DNA of 64,000 nucleotides from Euryodendron excelsum (taxonomy: Eukaryota > Streptophyta > Magnoliopsida > Ericales > Pentaphylacaceae): NCBI GenBank assembly GCA_033060915.1, contig CM065387.1, forward strand, positions 28,450,001-28,514,000. Direction: 5' to 3'. The notes under the pieces were generated by a model. It made no database searches and had not been told where the DNA came from. It saw only the letters and a list, made by a program, of their open reading frames with translations. Shown piece by piece: positions 11,315-23,962 of this stretch. A program made the position numbers and the translations under genes. Position 1 is the first letter of the stretch. Every line of letters starts with the position of its first letter.

Positions 11315-12721
11315 CGCGACTGTTCCCCTCTTTCTTTTCTCTCCCCTTTATGTCGTGGTTCAAGGTGTTTGGCTTTCTTTCAGGATTCCCTACATTTGTA
11401 GATATGTTTATATTAGCTAAATTATTATGGTTTTAGTTCTAACAGATCCCGCCTTTTCTTTGGGACATGTCGCAATCTGCTTGTTCTTGCATCGGTTTGT
11501 TAGTTTAGCATGTATTATAGCAGATGTTGTATCTATTGATGAGAACTACTTCCCTGGAATAGGATTTTCCTCGGGGTGTCTTTGGCGGGAGCCCGCATGG
11601 TTCCTTCTTCTTGGCCTATTGATTTCGAAAGAATGCCCTTTTGACAACCACAGTCTCTCCCTGTCTTTTCCTATCATGGCCTAGGAATGATCCATCTGAT
11701 GGTCGAGGTGAATCCGAGGAGAGTGTGGGAAGTTTTTTTTTTTTATTACCCTTTTTGCCATCAGCCCCTTTGCAGTTTTTCACCGAACCTGGCTCTGTTA
11801 TTTTTGTGTCTCGGTGCCCTTACGGGTTTTTACCGTACCAACAGATTTGTATCTTACCATGCCTCCATCTTTTTACTCGCAACGCTCTTTCGAGTTGTCA
11901 CCGTGCCCTTGGGGTCATTTCCTTTTTTTTTTAGGGGAACTTTCTCGAAGCTGAGGGAGAGCTTGTTTGTCGAGGCGGCAGCTTGGGGATTTCAAATGTT
12001 TATCCCTATTCAAGAATTATCATTTTTCTTACATCGGACTCAGCACGAATTAGGCAGTTTTCATTTATCAGAGAAGACTTTTTGGGTCAGGTTGTAATGA
12101 GGCTAGGTTGCGAATTTTTGAAAGGGATGGTATCAAAGGCTCAAAGCGTTGTGTGGTTTCGGGGGTTTGCCGGTGATCAACTTTTCAGGTCTTTTCCTTT
12201 TTTCTGTGGGTTTCTTTTCCTATCCCCTTCTCTTTATATGAATTTGTACTCGTATAGGGCTCATCATTTCCCTTGGTTTTTTCCCTAGTATTATTGCTTG
12301 CACAATCCATTGACTCTCAAGAGACATCAATCGTTATTTCATTTTCATCATTTTTCATCATCATTCATCATCATTTTTTTTAATGTATGAGAAACCTTCT
12401 TTCCTCTTTCGTTCTGCTCCTTCATTTGTCTTACCAAATTTGCTTTGACCTGTTTTGGATGGTGATCACCACGTCAAGTTTGTTGGGGAAATGTAATTGG
12501 ATCAGAATGAGGTTCTAGCAAAAGGGTATACTGTATGGAAAAATAAATTGATGGCCTCTCATCATATCAATTTAAACTGCCTAATTCTTATGAGTCCCTT
12601 TGCAAGAATTTTGATGATTCAGAAAGGGAACACATTTAATTCTTTTCATCAAAGTTCACGGCCTCCTTTTTATTGTAAATGGACCTCCCTATTGCTTTAG
12701 AAGAAAATGAGAGTTTTTAGT
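11315..12721 (-). other. E3 non-coding region between integrase and antisense gene
   Basis: No credible gene. It is collinear with 21060-22298 of E2 in inverted orientation, including degenerate repeats of the type GTGCCCTTACGGGTTTTTACC. Both gene ends converge here, so it may hold two transcript 3' ends; no poly(A) signal was assigned. Confidence 0.5.
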
Positions 12722-15700
12722 TTACACAAAGTAGCGCTTAACTGTGTTTGAATTTAAAGGGTTGGGGAACTCCTGCCCATCCATCTCTGCCAGTATTAGT
12801 GCCCCCCCTGTCAAGACCTTCTTCACTACGAAGGGCCCTTCATAATTGGGGGCGAACTTTCCCCGAGCTCCTTCTTGGCTGGAAATGATCTTTTTCAATA
12901 CCAGATCCCCAACCTGGAAAGTTCGGGGTCTCACCTTCTTATGAAATGCCTTAGTTACTCTCCTTTTATAACACTGAGTGTGGCAGACGATAGCCAACCA
13001 TTTTTCATCCAGCAGGCACAGTTCAGCGTATCGATCCTTGATCCATTCTGCCTCTTCTAGCTAAGTCTCCATTAGCACCCTCATGGAAGGAATTTCTATC
13101 TCGACCGGGAGCATTGCTTCACTTCCGTAGACCAACTCATACGGTGTTGCCCCGGTAAAGACCCTCATTGTAGTTTGATAGGCCATGAGTGCGAAAGGGA
13201 GCTTCTCATGCCAATCTTTGTAATGGTCGATCATCTTCCGGAGGATCCTCTTGATGTTCTTGTTGGTGTCTTCTACTGCCCCATGCATTTGTGGCCGGTA
13301 GCCCACTGAGTTTCGGTGAGTGATTTTGAAGTTTTGGCACAACCGGGTCATCAAGTCGTTGTTCAAGTTGGTAGCATTATCAGTGATGAGTGATTCCGGA
13401 ACCCCATATCGATAGATAATGTGGCTTTTGAGGAATTTGTTCACTACTTTCTTGGTGACATGTGCATAGGATGCGGCTTTGACCCACTTCGTGAAGTAAT
13501 CGATGGCAACCAGGATGAACCGGTGTCCGTTTGAGGCTTTTGGAGAGATTGGGCCAATCATATCCATTCTCCACATGGAAAAAGGCCACGGGGCTACCAT
13601 TGAATAAAGCTTAACGGGCGGGGCCTTGATCATGTCCCCTTGTATCTGACATTTGTGACATCGGAGGACATACCGAACACAATCTGTTTCCATGGTGGTC
13701 CAATAATATCCTATTCTGAGGATCTTTTTGGAGAGAGTATGGCCATTCATGTAGGGCCCACAGGTTCCTTCATGGACTTCCCTCATGATTTCTCCTGTTT
13801 CCACTGCATCAACGTATTTCAAGGGCCCTAGGAGGGATCTTTTGAAGAGCTCATTTCCAACTAGAAAGTATTGGGCCGCCATCTTCCGGATCATCTTCTT
13901 ATCGTTTTGTACAACCTGGGTAGGGAATTCTTCGGTCTGCATATATCTTTTGATGTCGTAGAACCAGGGCCGTCCGTCTAATTCGGTGGAGGTGTTGAGG
14001 TAGTATGGCGGGGTATCTCAAACAAAGATTTGAAGGGGAGGGATTTCGAAACCTTCATCCATTTTGATAGCCGCGGCTAAAGTAGCCAAGGCATTAGCAA
14101 AACTGTTTTCAATCCGGGGAATATGGTGGAAACCTATTTTCTGAAACCGTTGACAGAGGCCCTTGATTTGCTCATGGTAAGGAGAAAGTTTGTCATCCCT
14201 GGTCTGGTACACCTCCTTGGTTTGCTGAATCACCAAATCAGAATCCCCGAAGACCATTAACTCCTCAATCTTCATTTCTATCGCCAATCATAACCCCAAA
14301 ATGCAAGCTTCACAGTCAACGATATTATTGGTGCAGAGGTCGAATTTTGTTTTGGACATAATGGGGCAATGATTGCCCTTCTCGAACACTATGACTACCC
14401 CAATTCCTGCGCCCTTCTTGTTTGAAGCTCCATCAAAGTACATTTTCCACCCCGGGTCTTCTTGTTTTTTGGCCTCAGACTCAGTGTATAAGATATTTTC
14501 GTCGGGGAAGCTGGGATCCATGGGTTGATACTCCTCGATAGGATTCTCTGCCAGGTAATCTGCTATGACTTACCTCTTAACTGCCTTGCGAGTTGTGAGG
14601 ACTATGTCAAATTCAGCCAGAATCATATGCCATCTGGCCACTCTGCTGGAAAGAGTGGGTTTTTTGAATAAGTACTTGATTGGATCTATCTGGGATGTGA
14701 GATAAGTGGTGTGATGTAGCATATAGTGTCTGAGCCGATGGGATTCCCATGCCAACGCGCAACAAGTTTTTTCGAGCATGGTGTATTTGACCTCATAGGG
14801 TAAAAACTTTTTACTGAGGTAATAGATACCCTGTTCCCGTCTCCCAGTTTCGTCATGCTGTCCCAAAACACATCCCATTGAGGTCTCGAGGACAGTTAAA
14901 TACATCAGGAGGGGCCTTTTCGGGGTTGGTGGTACCAGTAGCGGGGGCTTCAAGAGGTACCCTTTGATTGTCTCAAAAAATTTTTGGCATTCTTCATTCC
15001 ACTCCTTAGGGGCGTTCTTTTTTAGTAATTTAAAAATTGGCTCACAGAGGTGAGTCATTTGTGAAATGAATCTGCTAATGAAATTCAACTTGCCCATAAA
15101 AGATCTAATTTCGGTCTCTCCCCTCGGGGGTAGCATTTCGATGATTGACTTTATCTTGGCAAGATCCACTTCTATTCCTCTCTTGTTGACAATAAACCCC
15201 AACAACTTCCCAGATGTGACGTTGAAAGTACACTTGGCGGGGTTGAGCTTGAGTTGATACTTGTGAAGCTGATAAAATACTTTTCGCAAATTGATCAAAT
15301 GGTCCTCTTGGGCTCTCGATTTGACTATCATGTCATCCATATAAATCTCCACTTCTTTGTACATCATATCATGGAAGAGAGTGACCATGGCCTTTTGATA
15401 GGTTGCCCCGACGTTCTTCAAGCCGAAGGGCATTACCTTATAATAATACACTCCCCATAGGGTGATGAAAGCCGTCTTTTCCCGATCTTCCTCGGCTATT
15501 TTGATCTGATTGTATCCCGAAAACCCATCCATAAAGGAGAACATTTCATGGTCGGCCGTATTATCCACCAAGATATCTATATGAGGTAATGGGAAATCGT
15601 CTTTTGGACTGGCTTTGTTGAGATCTCAAAAATCGATACACATCCGGACTTTCCCATCCTTTTTCGGGACTGGGACGATGTTGGCCAACCATTAGGGATA

Positions 15701-15862
15701 TTCGACCACTTGCAGAAACCCAGCATGGAACTGCTTAACTACTTCTTCCTTGACTTTCAGACTCCAATCGGGCTTGAGCCTTCAGAGCTTTTGCTTTACG
15801 TGCTTAACTTGCAGATCTAGGGGCAACTGATGTTCAACAATAAATTCATCCAAGCCATTATC
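12722..15862 (-). pseudogene. pol: E3 pol: RT, two RNase H segments and integrase, 5'-truncated
   Basis: Reads as one uninterrupted frame over 3.14 kb on minus, with stops but no frameshift. Order: RT with YMDD at 15332-15343; RT-linked RNase H to about 14600; a second RNase H (GWKMYFDGASNKKGAGIG, about 14400-14450) as in Tat/Athila elements; a zinc-binding RYVLRCHKCQ segment; and an integrase core with D in DMIGP, D in TDNATNLN and E in GAVEDTNKN. A chromodomain-like end is not evident; it finishes NTVKRYFV. Stops fall at 15782, 15692, 15626, 14570, 14288, 14018 and 13061. Each fits a C-to-T change of CAA, CAG or CGA. Protease and gag are lost at the 15862 junction. Confidence 0.9.
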
Positions 15863-15868
15863 ACCTTA
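15858..15868. other. Head-to-head deletion junction of E3 and E2
   Basis: Left of here sequence reads as RT start on minus (GLDEFIVEH at 15855-15829). Right of it is the plus-strand gag-protease linker of E2. No LTR, leader or gag of either element remains between. A single deletion explains the loss in both; the exact base is uncertain by several nucleotides. Confidence 0.7.
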
Positions 15869-17484
15869 TCCTTACTCCATTGTTTGAACCTGAACCTATG
15901 ATCTCTGTGGCTAGACCTGAACCTCAAACCAACATCCAAGGAGTCATACAACCTAAGCTACCTTTAGTCTTGCCAAAGAAGCCAATTGTGCCCACCACCC
16001 TACCCGTCCTCAACAACCCTTCACCTGTAGTAATCCCTTTGCTCATAAATCTAAGGATAACTCTTCCCATTATAACCAAACCACCAATACCTAGTCTTCA
16101 TAGCGTCCCATGAAATTACCCACCTAATAAGAGCACCGAAGAGCCCGTAACAGAAATAGGAGGGATGACTTTGTCAGGGCGCCTCTACACCTCTGCTGAA
16201 GTGGGAAGAAAAAGGAAAGGGAAGGATAAAGAGGGAGAATGCTCCAACCAACCGACATATCAATAGACATCAGAATTCACCAAAGCTCTAGGAAAGGTTG
16301 ACCACGACATCATGGAACAACTTAGAAAAGCCCCGACCCATATTTCGATGTTGGGTTTGTTGCTCACTTTTGAAGTGCCCTGGGATGCTTTGATAAAGAT
16401 CCTCAAGGACACTTATGTGCTTGAGAGTTTCACGCCAGATAAACTATATAACATGGTGAGCCTCATCATGGCCCCAAACATCATCACCTTCTCTGATGAC
16501 GACATTCCTGCTGATGGAACAGGCCATACCCGGGCTCTACATATCACTGTAAGAACAAGAGGAAAAATGGTAGCCAAAGTATTGATAGATAATGGGTCAG
16601 CTTTGAATGTGTGCTCGTATTCTACCCTAGAAAGGCTGGGAATGGACCAAACTTACTTGAAAAATAGTGGTATGATCATTCGTGCCTTTGACAGTTCTCG
16701 GAGGGAAGCTATAGGGAAAATAGAAATGCCTGCTGAGATAGGGCTAGTAACCTTCACAATTAAGTTCCAAGTCTTGCACATTCCGACTGTCTACAATTTG
16801 CTATTCGGAAGGCCCTGGATTCATTCGGCGGGTGCAGTTCCTTCTAGCCTTCATCAGAAAGTTAAGTTCATCGTGGGCTCTAAGCTAATTTCTATTTTCG
16901 CTGAAAAAGAGTTTGCTGTGTACAAAGCTGATATCGTTGCATCTAACATTGAACTACCCTCTTGCTTTCAGTCGTTTGAATACATCACTGTTCTGCAGAA
17001 AGAAGATCAAGTGGAGCCGAAATATTCCCGGAACTCTCAGATGATAGTGCGATACTTTAAAGCAAATGGTTTTCATCTTCACAAAGGCTTAGGGAGATGT
17101 TTACAAGGAAGGCCTGAAGTCGTAGAAATACCGTCGGCTGAACCCACCTTTGGGTTGGGGTATGAACCCACGAAAAAGGAGAAAATAGAAGTAGCGCGGA
17201 AGAAAAGGGCTGATAGGGAAGCTATCATGGAACTCTCAGATCGATTCAAGCAGTTGAACATTGGGAAAGGAATGTCTACATTAAATAAGAAGAAGAGAAG
17301 AGTCCAAGAAGAAGCACCCGTCATGACAACCGACATTGGAATAACTCAAGATGGATCCATTCGAGTGTTGCTGCCAAGCGAAAATTTGCATAATTAGGCC
17401 AGCAAAGACATCATCTGTGCTCGCAAGTTTCGGTATAAAGCTCACTCAAGCAAGATCCCGGAGCAACTGATTTGCCACAAATAA
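15869..17484 (+). pseudogene. E2 gag C-terminal linker and protease with G-patch-like tail
   Basis: One frame runs from 15880 to a TAA at 17482, with stops at 16111 (TGA), 16264 (TAG) and 17395 (TAG). A proline-rich linker comes first. Then comes a retroviral-type aspartic protease around VLIDNGSALNVCSYSTLERL (about 16575-16640); DNGS replaces the common DTGS but is usual in this lineage. A G-patch-like segment (GLGRCLQGRPEV then FGLGYEP, about 17085-17170) follows, then a lysine-rich end. The protease would cleave the Gag-Pol polyprotein. Upstream capsid and leader sequence is deleted. Confidence 0.8.
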
Positions 17485-17608
17485 ACTTTGTCCTTTTAAT
17501 TTACTTGTCTTAACGTTTTTTAAAAAAATCAAGTTATTAATGGAAAAACACTCCTTTCATGTTTGATTCATTGCACACTATATTCCATGTCAGGGACCCT
17601 TGCATCCG
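17485..17608 (+). other. Protease-RT spacer of E2, possible Ogre-type intron
   Basis: AT-rich gap between the protease frame and the RT frame, ending TTCCATGTCAG|GGACCC (AG at 17592-17593). A donor such as GTATAA at 17433 would give a 161-bp intron. Ogre elements are known to carry an intron between protease and RT. The splice sites here are guesses. Confidence 0.35.
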
Positions 17609-20600
17609 ATGTCTTACTCAGCTAATCTAGATAATGCCAATCCTGATAAATGATGACTTAAACACCGAGTTTGATTACCAACAACTGGGAATTGAAGAAG
17701 ACGTAAATTATTCAGAGGAGGTGCTAGAGGAAGTTTGGGAACAAATAGAAAGACATGAGAATCGTAATACCCCAAACATTGAGGAAACGAAAACCGTTAA
17801 TTTGTGGAATGAAGGGGATCCAAAAGAGCTTAGAATAGGTACAGGCCTAGATCAATGGCAGCGCAAAGAATTACTGGAACTATTACATGCATACTTGGAT
17901 GTTTTCGCATGGTCCTATCAAGACATGCACAGGCTGGATGAATCCATTGTTGAACATAGATTACCCCTAGACCCGCAGATGAAACCCTTTAAGCAGAAGT
18001 TAAGAAGATTGAAGCATGAATGGAGCTTGAAGATCAAGGAAGAAGTGATTAAACAGCTCCAGGCATGACTCCTGCAAGTAGTAGAGTATCTCCAATAGCT
18101 AGCTAATATTGTCCCAGTACCCAAGAAAGATGGCAAGGTGCAGATGTGTATTGACTTTCGGGACCTCAATAGGGCCAGTCCAAAGGACAATTTTCCTCTC
18201 CCACATATAGACTTGCTTGTTGATAACATGGCCGGTCACGAAATGTTTTCCTTCATGGATGATTTTTCGGGATATAACTAGATCAAGCTGGCTGAAGAGG
18301 ATTGGGAGAAGACTGCTTTCATTACCCCCTGGGAAGTATACTGTTATAAAGTCATATCATTCGGACTTCGCAATGCAGGGGCAACCTAAGAGCCATGGTA
18401 ACCTTATTCCATGACATGATGCATCAGGAAGTAGAAATTTATATGGATGACATGATTGTCAAGTCCACACAGCGGAAAGACCACATGTTTAACCTGCGGA
18501 AGGTGTTTGACCGACTCCGTAAGTATCAGCTTAAGCTAAATCTTGCCAAATGCACATTCGAAGTATCTTCAGGGAAGCTGTAGAGGTTTATAGTCAATGA
18601 AAAGGGGATAAAGGTTGATCCTGCCAAAGTTAAGTCCATCGTCGAAATGCTGACACCAAAGGGGGAAAAGGAGGTTCGATCTTTTCTAGGAAAATTAAAT
18701 TTTATCAGTAGATTCATCGCCCAAATGACCCACCTGTGTGAACCTATTTTCAAGCTCCTTAAGAAAGACGTTCCAAAAGAGTGGGACAATAACTGTCAAA
18801 TTGTTTTTGAAAAACTCAAAGAATATCTACGGAATCCACCTATCCTAGTGGAACCAACCCTGGGATATCCTTTGTTGATGTACATGTCAGTGTTAGATAC
18901 TTCCTTGGGATGTGTTTTAGGACAACATGATGAAACGGGAAGAAAAGAGCAAGCCATTTACTACCTCAGTAAGAAATTCCTACTATATGAAACAAAGTAT
19001 TTGGATCTCGAGAAAACCTGCTACGCATTAGCCTGGGCAGCTCACAGGCTTCGGCACTACATGCTCTATCATACCACCTTCCTCATCTCTCAAATTGATC
19101 CCCTCAAGTATATATTCGAGAAACCAACCCTGTCCAGCAGAATTGCCCGATGGCACATGATCTTGCAAAATTTGACATTGTGTTCACTACCCATAAAGCA
19201 GTCAAGGGGCAGGTGATAGCTAATTATCTGGCCGAGAACCCTATTGATGATTATCAATCCATGAAACCCCAATTTCCCGATGAAAATATACTATGCATTG
19301 ATGACGCATATGAAGAGCAAGCAGGAGCCGGGTGGAAGATGTATTTCGACAGGGCCGCTAACAAAAAGGGAGCTAGCATTGGGGCAGTAGTAGTGTCAAG
19401 AGCAGGCAGTCATTATCTTATTGTGGTTAAGCTATAATTGAATTATGCACCAATAACATCGCCGAATATGAGGCTTGCATCCTGGGATTAAGATTGGCAT
19501 TAGAAATGAAGATTGACGAATTGGTTGTTTTCGGCAGTTTAGATCTGGTTATTCAGCAATCTAAGGACGTATACCAAACTCGAGATGCCAAACTTTCCCC
19601 GTATCATCAACAGGTCAGAGATTTGTGTCAGCTATTCAGAAGCGTGGATTTTCATCACGTACCCCGAGCAGAGAACAGTTTTGCCGATGCCTTAGCTACG
19701 TTAACTGCAGCAATCAAGGTCGACAGGGGCACTGAAATACCCCCTCTACAGATCTTTACTAGGGATATCCCTTCATATTGCCTGCACACAACTGTTGAAC
19801 CTAACGAGAAACCATGGTTTTATGACATCCAAAGGTACATCCAAGCCAAGACATTCCCCGATGCAGCATCACAACGAGATAGGAAGACCATTTGTCATTT
19901 GGCGGGACATTATTTCATGGCAGAAAATGAGATTTTCAGAGATTATGGTTCGGACCTCTAAGATGCATCAATGCCATCGAAGCATAAGTTAGCATGGAGG
20001 AAGTGCACAAAGGAGTTTACGGTCCTCACATGAATGGCCACACGCTTGCAAAGAAGATTCTTTGGACAAGGTATTATTGGTCAACAATGGAGTCAAATTG
20101 TATTAGATACATTCTTCGGTGTCACAAGTGCCAGATACATGGGGATAAGATTAAAACACCGCCGACTGAGCTCCATTCCATGTCAGCCCTGTGGCCTTTT
20201 TCTATATGGGGGATAGATATGATTGGTCCTATCACTCCTAAAGTTTCCAACGGCCACTGCTTCATCCTTGCCGCCATTGATTATTTCACTAAATAGGTGG
20301 AAGCTGTTTCCTATGTTCATGACACTAAGAGGGTCGTGGAAAGGTTCATAAAAAATCATATCATTTGCCGGTATGGGATTCCTGAGTCACTCATTACTGA
20401 CAATGCTTCCAATCTTAACAACGAGTTGGTATCAAAGCTATACCAAACATTTCGCATTACACACCGAAATTCGATCACCTACCGGCCTCAGATGAACGGA
20501 GCAGTGGAAACAGCTAACAAGAATATTAAGGGAATACTCTGAAAGATGATTGACAACTACAGAGATTGGCATGAGAAACTTCCTTTTGCACTAATGGCTT

Positions 20601-21059
20601 ACCAAACTACTATGAGGGTCTCCACCGGAAGCACCCCATTCGAGCTGGTCTACGGCACCGAGGCAATCATTCTCGTTGAGATTGAGATTCCTTCCTTAAG
20701 GATCTTAAAATAAACCAAACTGAATGAAGCAGAATGGATCAAAGACTGGTATGCCCAACTCTGCCTACTAGATGAGAAGCGGCTAGCTGCAGTTTATCAC
20801 GCTCAATGCTACAGAAGGCTAATGGCCAGGGCATTTGATAAGAATGGACGACCTCGATCATTCCAACCGAGAAATTTGGTGCTCAAGAAGGTGTTCCCCC
20901 ATCAAGAGGCAGCGCAGGGGAAATTTGCTCCAAACTATGAAGGGCCATTCGTGGTAAAAAAAGGTCCTGTATGGAGGAGCTCTCATTTTGGAGGAAATGG
21001 ATGGCCAAGAATTCCCTAGTCCGTTGAATTCAGATGCTGCCAAACACTACTACATATGA
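17609..21059 (+). pseudogene. pol: E2 pol: RT, RNase H pair and integrase, decayed
   Basis: Homologous to E3 pol over its whole length, but with frameshifts as well as stops. It opens MSYSANLDNANPDK at 17609, then shifts frame before INDDLNTEFDY. RT has YMDD at 18440-18451, with stops near 18066, 18098, 18280 and 18580 and a frameshift near 18390. The linked RNase H is 18647-19200. The second RNase H is near 19330 (GWKMYFDRAANKKGASIG). The integrase has a zinc segment (CHKCQ, about 20120) and DMIGP, TDNASNLN and GAVETANKN catalytic contexts, with stops at 20296 and 20540 and a frameshift near 20965. It ends AAKHYYI at 21059. More decayed than E3, in line with its earlier insertion. Confidence 0.9.
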
Positions 21060-22298
21060 TTCCGAAAGTTAGACCTTTGGTTTCTGTGCAGAAGCACTAA
21101 AATCTACTCTCCTTATTCTCCACTAATCAATAGGGTAGTGTGTCAGTGTTAAAGCTCTATGGACTAAACAATCTAATTGCAAGATGACGAGAGGCCCTCG
21201 TTTCATTTCCTATACAATTAAAATGTATATATATAACCTTTGTCAAACCCTTAGAGCCGGTTACTTTCCTTCAAAACATTCCCCAACAAAGTGATCATGT
21301 TACATCAAAGTAGAAGCACTGGAGATATGCGTAAAAAATAAAATTTAAAAATTTAAAAAAAAAACCCTTGAAGTATTACCTTAAGTTCGCACAAACATTG
21401 TTATTAATGTTGTTAGTTCAAAAAAAAAAAGGTGATGAGATACCCAAAGAAAGATGGGAATACGCAGAAAAAGTGCTATTAGACCAAAAATCATTGACGG
21501 TGATCACTAGTGGAATGGTAGGTCTGAGCCTTTTTCTTTTCTTTTAAAAGTAAAAAACCCACACCACAAACCCTAAAAGTCCTCTCAGATTAGAGTTAAA
21601 TTGATTAGTCTAAATGAGCTTACTAAAATATGCTATTGGCTGGAGGATGGTGTAAGTAGTGTTTAGGAGCTTCTTAACAGAAACCAGAGACCAAGATGAG
21701 GAAAGAGAGAGAAAGAAGAGAGAAAAATTAAGCGCGGTCTCGAGGATGCGGTGAAAACCTGAAAGGGCGCCATAGGTAAAAGAGTAGGGATGTGGCAAGA
21801 TACAAAACTATCAACCCTAGCGAAAACCTGCAAAGGCACCTTGGTGCAAAAATGACAGAGCTGGGACTAGTGAAAACCCTCATGGGCACTAGTAGTAAAA
21901 ATAGTAGAAAAAAAGGGGGGCGGGGGGGGGGGGGGGGGGGGAAGGGATCTAGATGTAAGAAATAACCCAAGCTACAACATTCCTTAAAACTTATATGTAT
22001 GGAGGCTACAGTGTGAAAGTCAGAAGGCATCTCGAAAGGCATTCTCCGGCTTAGCCCAATTAAGGTTAAAGGAAGCAGGGGTTCCTTTCGCAGGACCATC
22101 AGTTAGTTAGAGTGTCAAACAAAAGGGAGTTGTTTTTCATTGAGCTGCGACTTTCAATCAACTTTCCTCAAGTCTGTTGCTATACTAACCATGCAGGAAA
22201 GTCATATCAAAAGTACGCAAGGCTATGAGTGCATAAGACAAAAAGGGGTACAATACTAAACAAAGCATGTTTTTCTACAAATGCAAGAATCAATAAAT
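21060..22298 (+). other. E2 non-coding region between integrase and antisense gene
   Basis: Collinear with E4 44800-46100 and with E3 in inverted orientation. It holds about three degenerate units of the type GCGAAAACCTGCAAAGGCACC (21730-21900), a motif common downstream of integrase in plant Tat elements. No gene seen. Confidence 0.5.
21915..21941 (+). repeat. Long G run
   Basis: Six G, one C, then twenty G. It could fold as a G-quadruplex and is likely unstable or poorly sequenced. Confidence 0.9.
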
Positions 22299-23962
22299 CT
22301 AAGAGCGAGGGGCAAAAATGTAGCGCTCCCCATCATCATCAGAGGAGGAATTAGCTATGCAGGGATCCACTGGCTCGCCAAACCCAAGAGGAACACTCGA
22401 AGAAGTACCCGCTGTTGATGACCCAGGCCGGCCCCGCTCGTAGTCTGCACATCTGGCCAGAAGCAAGTCCCTCTCTCGGGTAAGGGACTCCATAGTCTCC
22501 CGCAAGGACTGACTATCTGTCATATCAGTCTCCAAGGAAGTGGAGCTGGCTAGAACGCCTTGCAGCTGCCTTCGTCCCCTCGCAGCACTCAAAGGTGCGT
22601 CATCATATGTCGATCTGGCTATGACTAGCTGCATCTCCAGCGAAGCTACCTCAACGTCTCTCATCCTCAACCGGTCATGCAATATCCGTATCAGTAGGCG
22701 GTTCTCCTGCCTGTGACGACGCCCTTGAACAATCACAGCTGTCAAGAAGTCTGTATACCCTACGGAAGGTAAAGGAGTCTCAATGAGAAGATCCCCAAGT
22801 CTAATGGGACCCAGCATGTAGCGTCGAAGCCAATAGTGATAGGCCTCAGTCGCAAGGGGCAGGATAGAGAATGGACTGTCATCGTCAACGTGAGGAAGTA
22901 AAGTTCTCCATGTATCCATAACTCTCTCCACTAATGCTCCCGAGATCGACGCCTCAAAGACAAGAGTAAACTCAGCTGCAGATGCCGAATAAGGGATATC
23001 CTGACTCCTACCAAGCTGTCATAGAAAGGGGCAATGCCTCGCAGGCCTGCTAGGGGCATGAAGGCCCTCCTGGAAGGCCTAACTCTCAAGCAATACCTAC
23101 CAACTAGTCTTGAATACCACCTGACCATGCTTGACCTCATGCTCTGAAGGTAGTCAGCCCAGGATGCAACGGTCTGCGGAAATCTCCCCTTATCTGCCAT
23201 GACGCCCTGAGATCTTGCCAGGGAATGTATGTGGTCAAGCTCGAGATACCATGTATGCTGGAATAAAGGAATAACAAACAAGTGCCCAATCACCCAAAGC
23301 TGGAAGAGAGTAGCACATCCCCGGAAACGAGCATCAACGGTCTACTGGAATCTCGTAAGACTCACAAAGGTCTCCCCTACAATCATGGGAGCATAGGAAT
23401 GCCCCTTACGAATCAAAGCCAGCAGTGCACACAGTCGACAGTCAACTAAATCATCTCCTCGTGGGAACACCAAGTAGTTCAACAGAAGCAGGGCCAAAGC
23501 AACCATACAAGAAACATCCCAATCCTAGGAAGTGTGCCAATCATCTGAATGGACTCGCATACCCATGGGAAACTTAAAGCGAGAAAAGAGGAACTCTGCT
23601 GGGACGTAAGGAAACTGGGGCAAAGAAGAACATGAAAAAACTGTGCGTCTGAGTCCGAGTTGAGATGAGACCACTGTAATATAGCCATCCGAAAAGAGGG
23701 GTCCCACAATGTCGGCAGAAACATCTCAGAAACCAAGAAAAAACCCATACTCGTGAGGAGTAGAGGTAAGCTCGCACTCCCCAAAGCTGAAAAGAGATAA
23801 GTCAGGCTGCCAGAAGGGAATCACTGCCTCCATAAGCTCGGAAATAAGCCGCATGGATAGAAGTGAAGCACCCTACCAAAGGACCGGTGAAATATATCAT
23901 GCTCATCCAGAGGGTAATTGTCATGCCAAGCTCTCAGTCGACTCAAAATTGCGTCTGCCATC
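22299..23962 (-). pseudogene. E2 antisense gene: plant-mobile-domain/DUF7745-like protein, broken
   Basis: Predicted start MADAILSRLRAWHDNYPLDE at 23961, right after a splice acceptor (TTTTCAG then GATG). Coding sequence is spread over several frames. Between 23.3 and 23.75 kb it resembles the E3 protein (SQLGLRRTVF; VFPRGDDLVDCRLCALLALI), then LEHLFI-like, WYLELDHIHSLARSQG and IPLAGLRG-like segments. The C-terminal third (22931-22299, 210 residues) is open, with a coiled-coil-like stretch (RETMESLTRERDLLLARCA) and an acidic end DDDGERYIFAPRS that parallels the E3 end. Several frameshifts make it a pseudogene. Confidence 0.65.
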
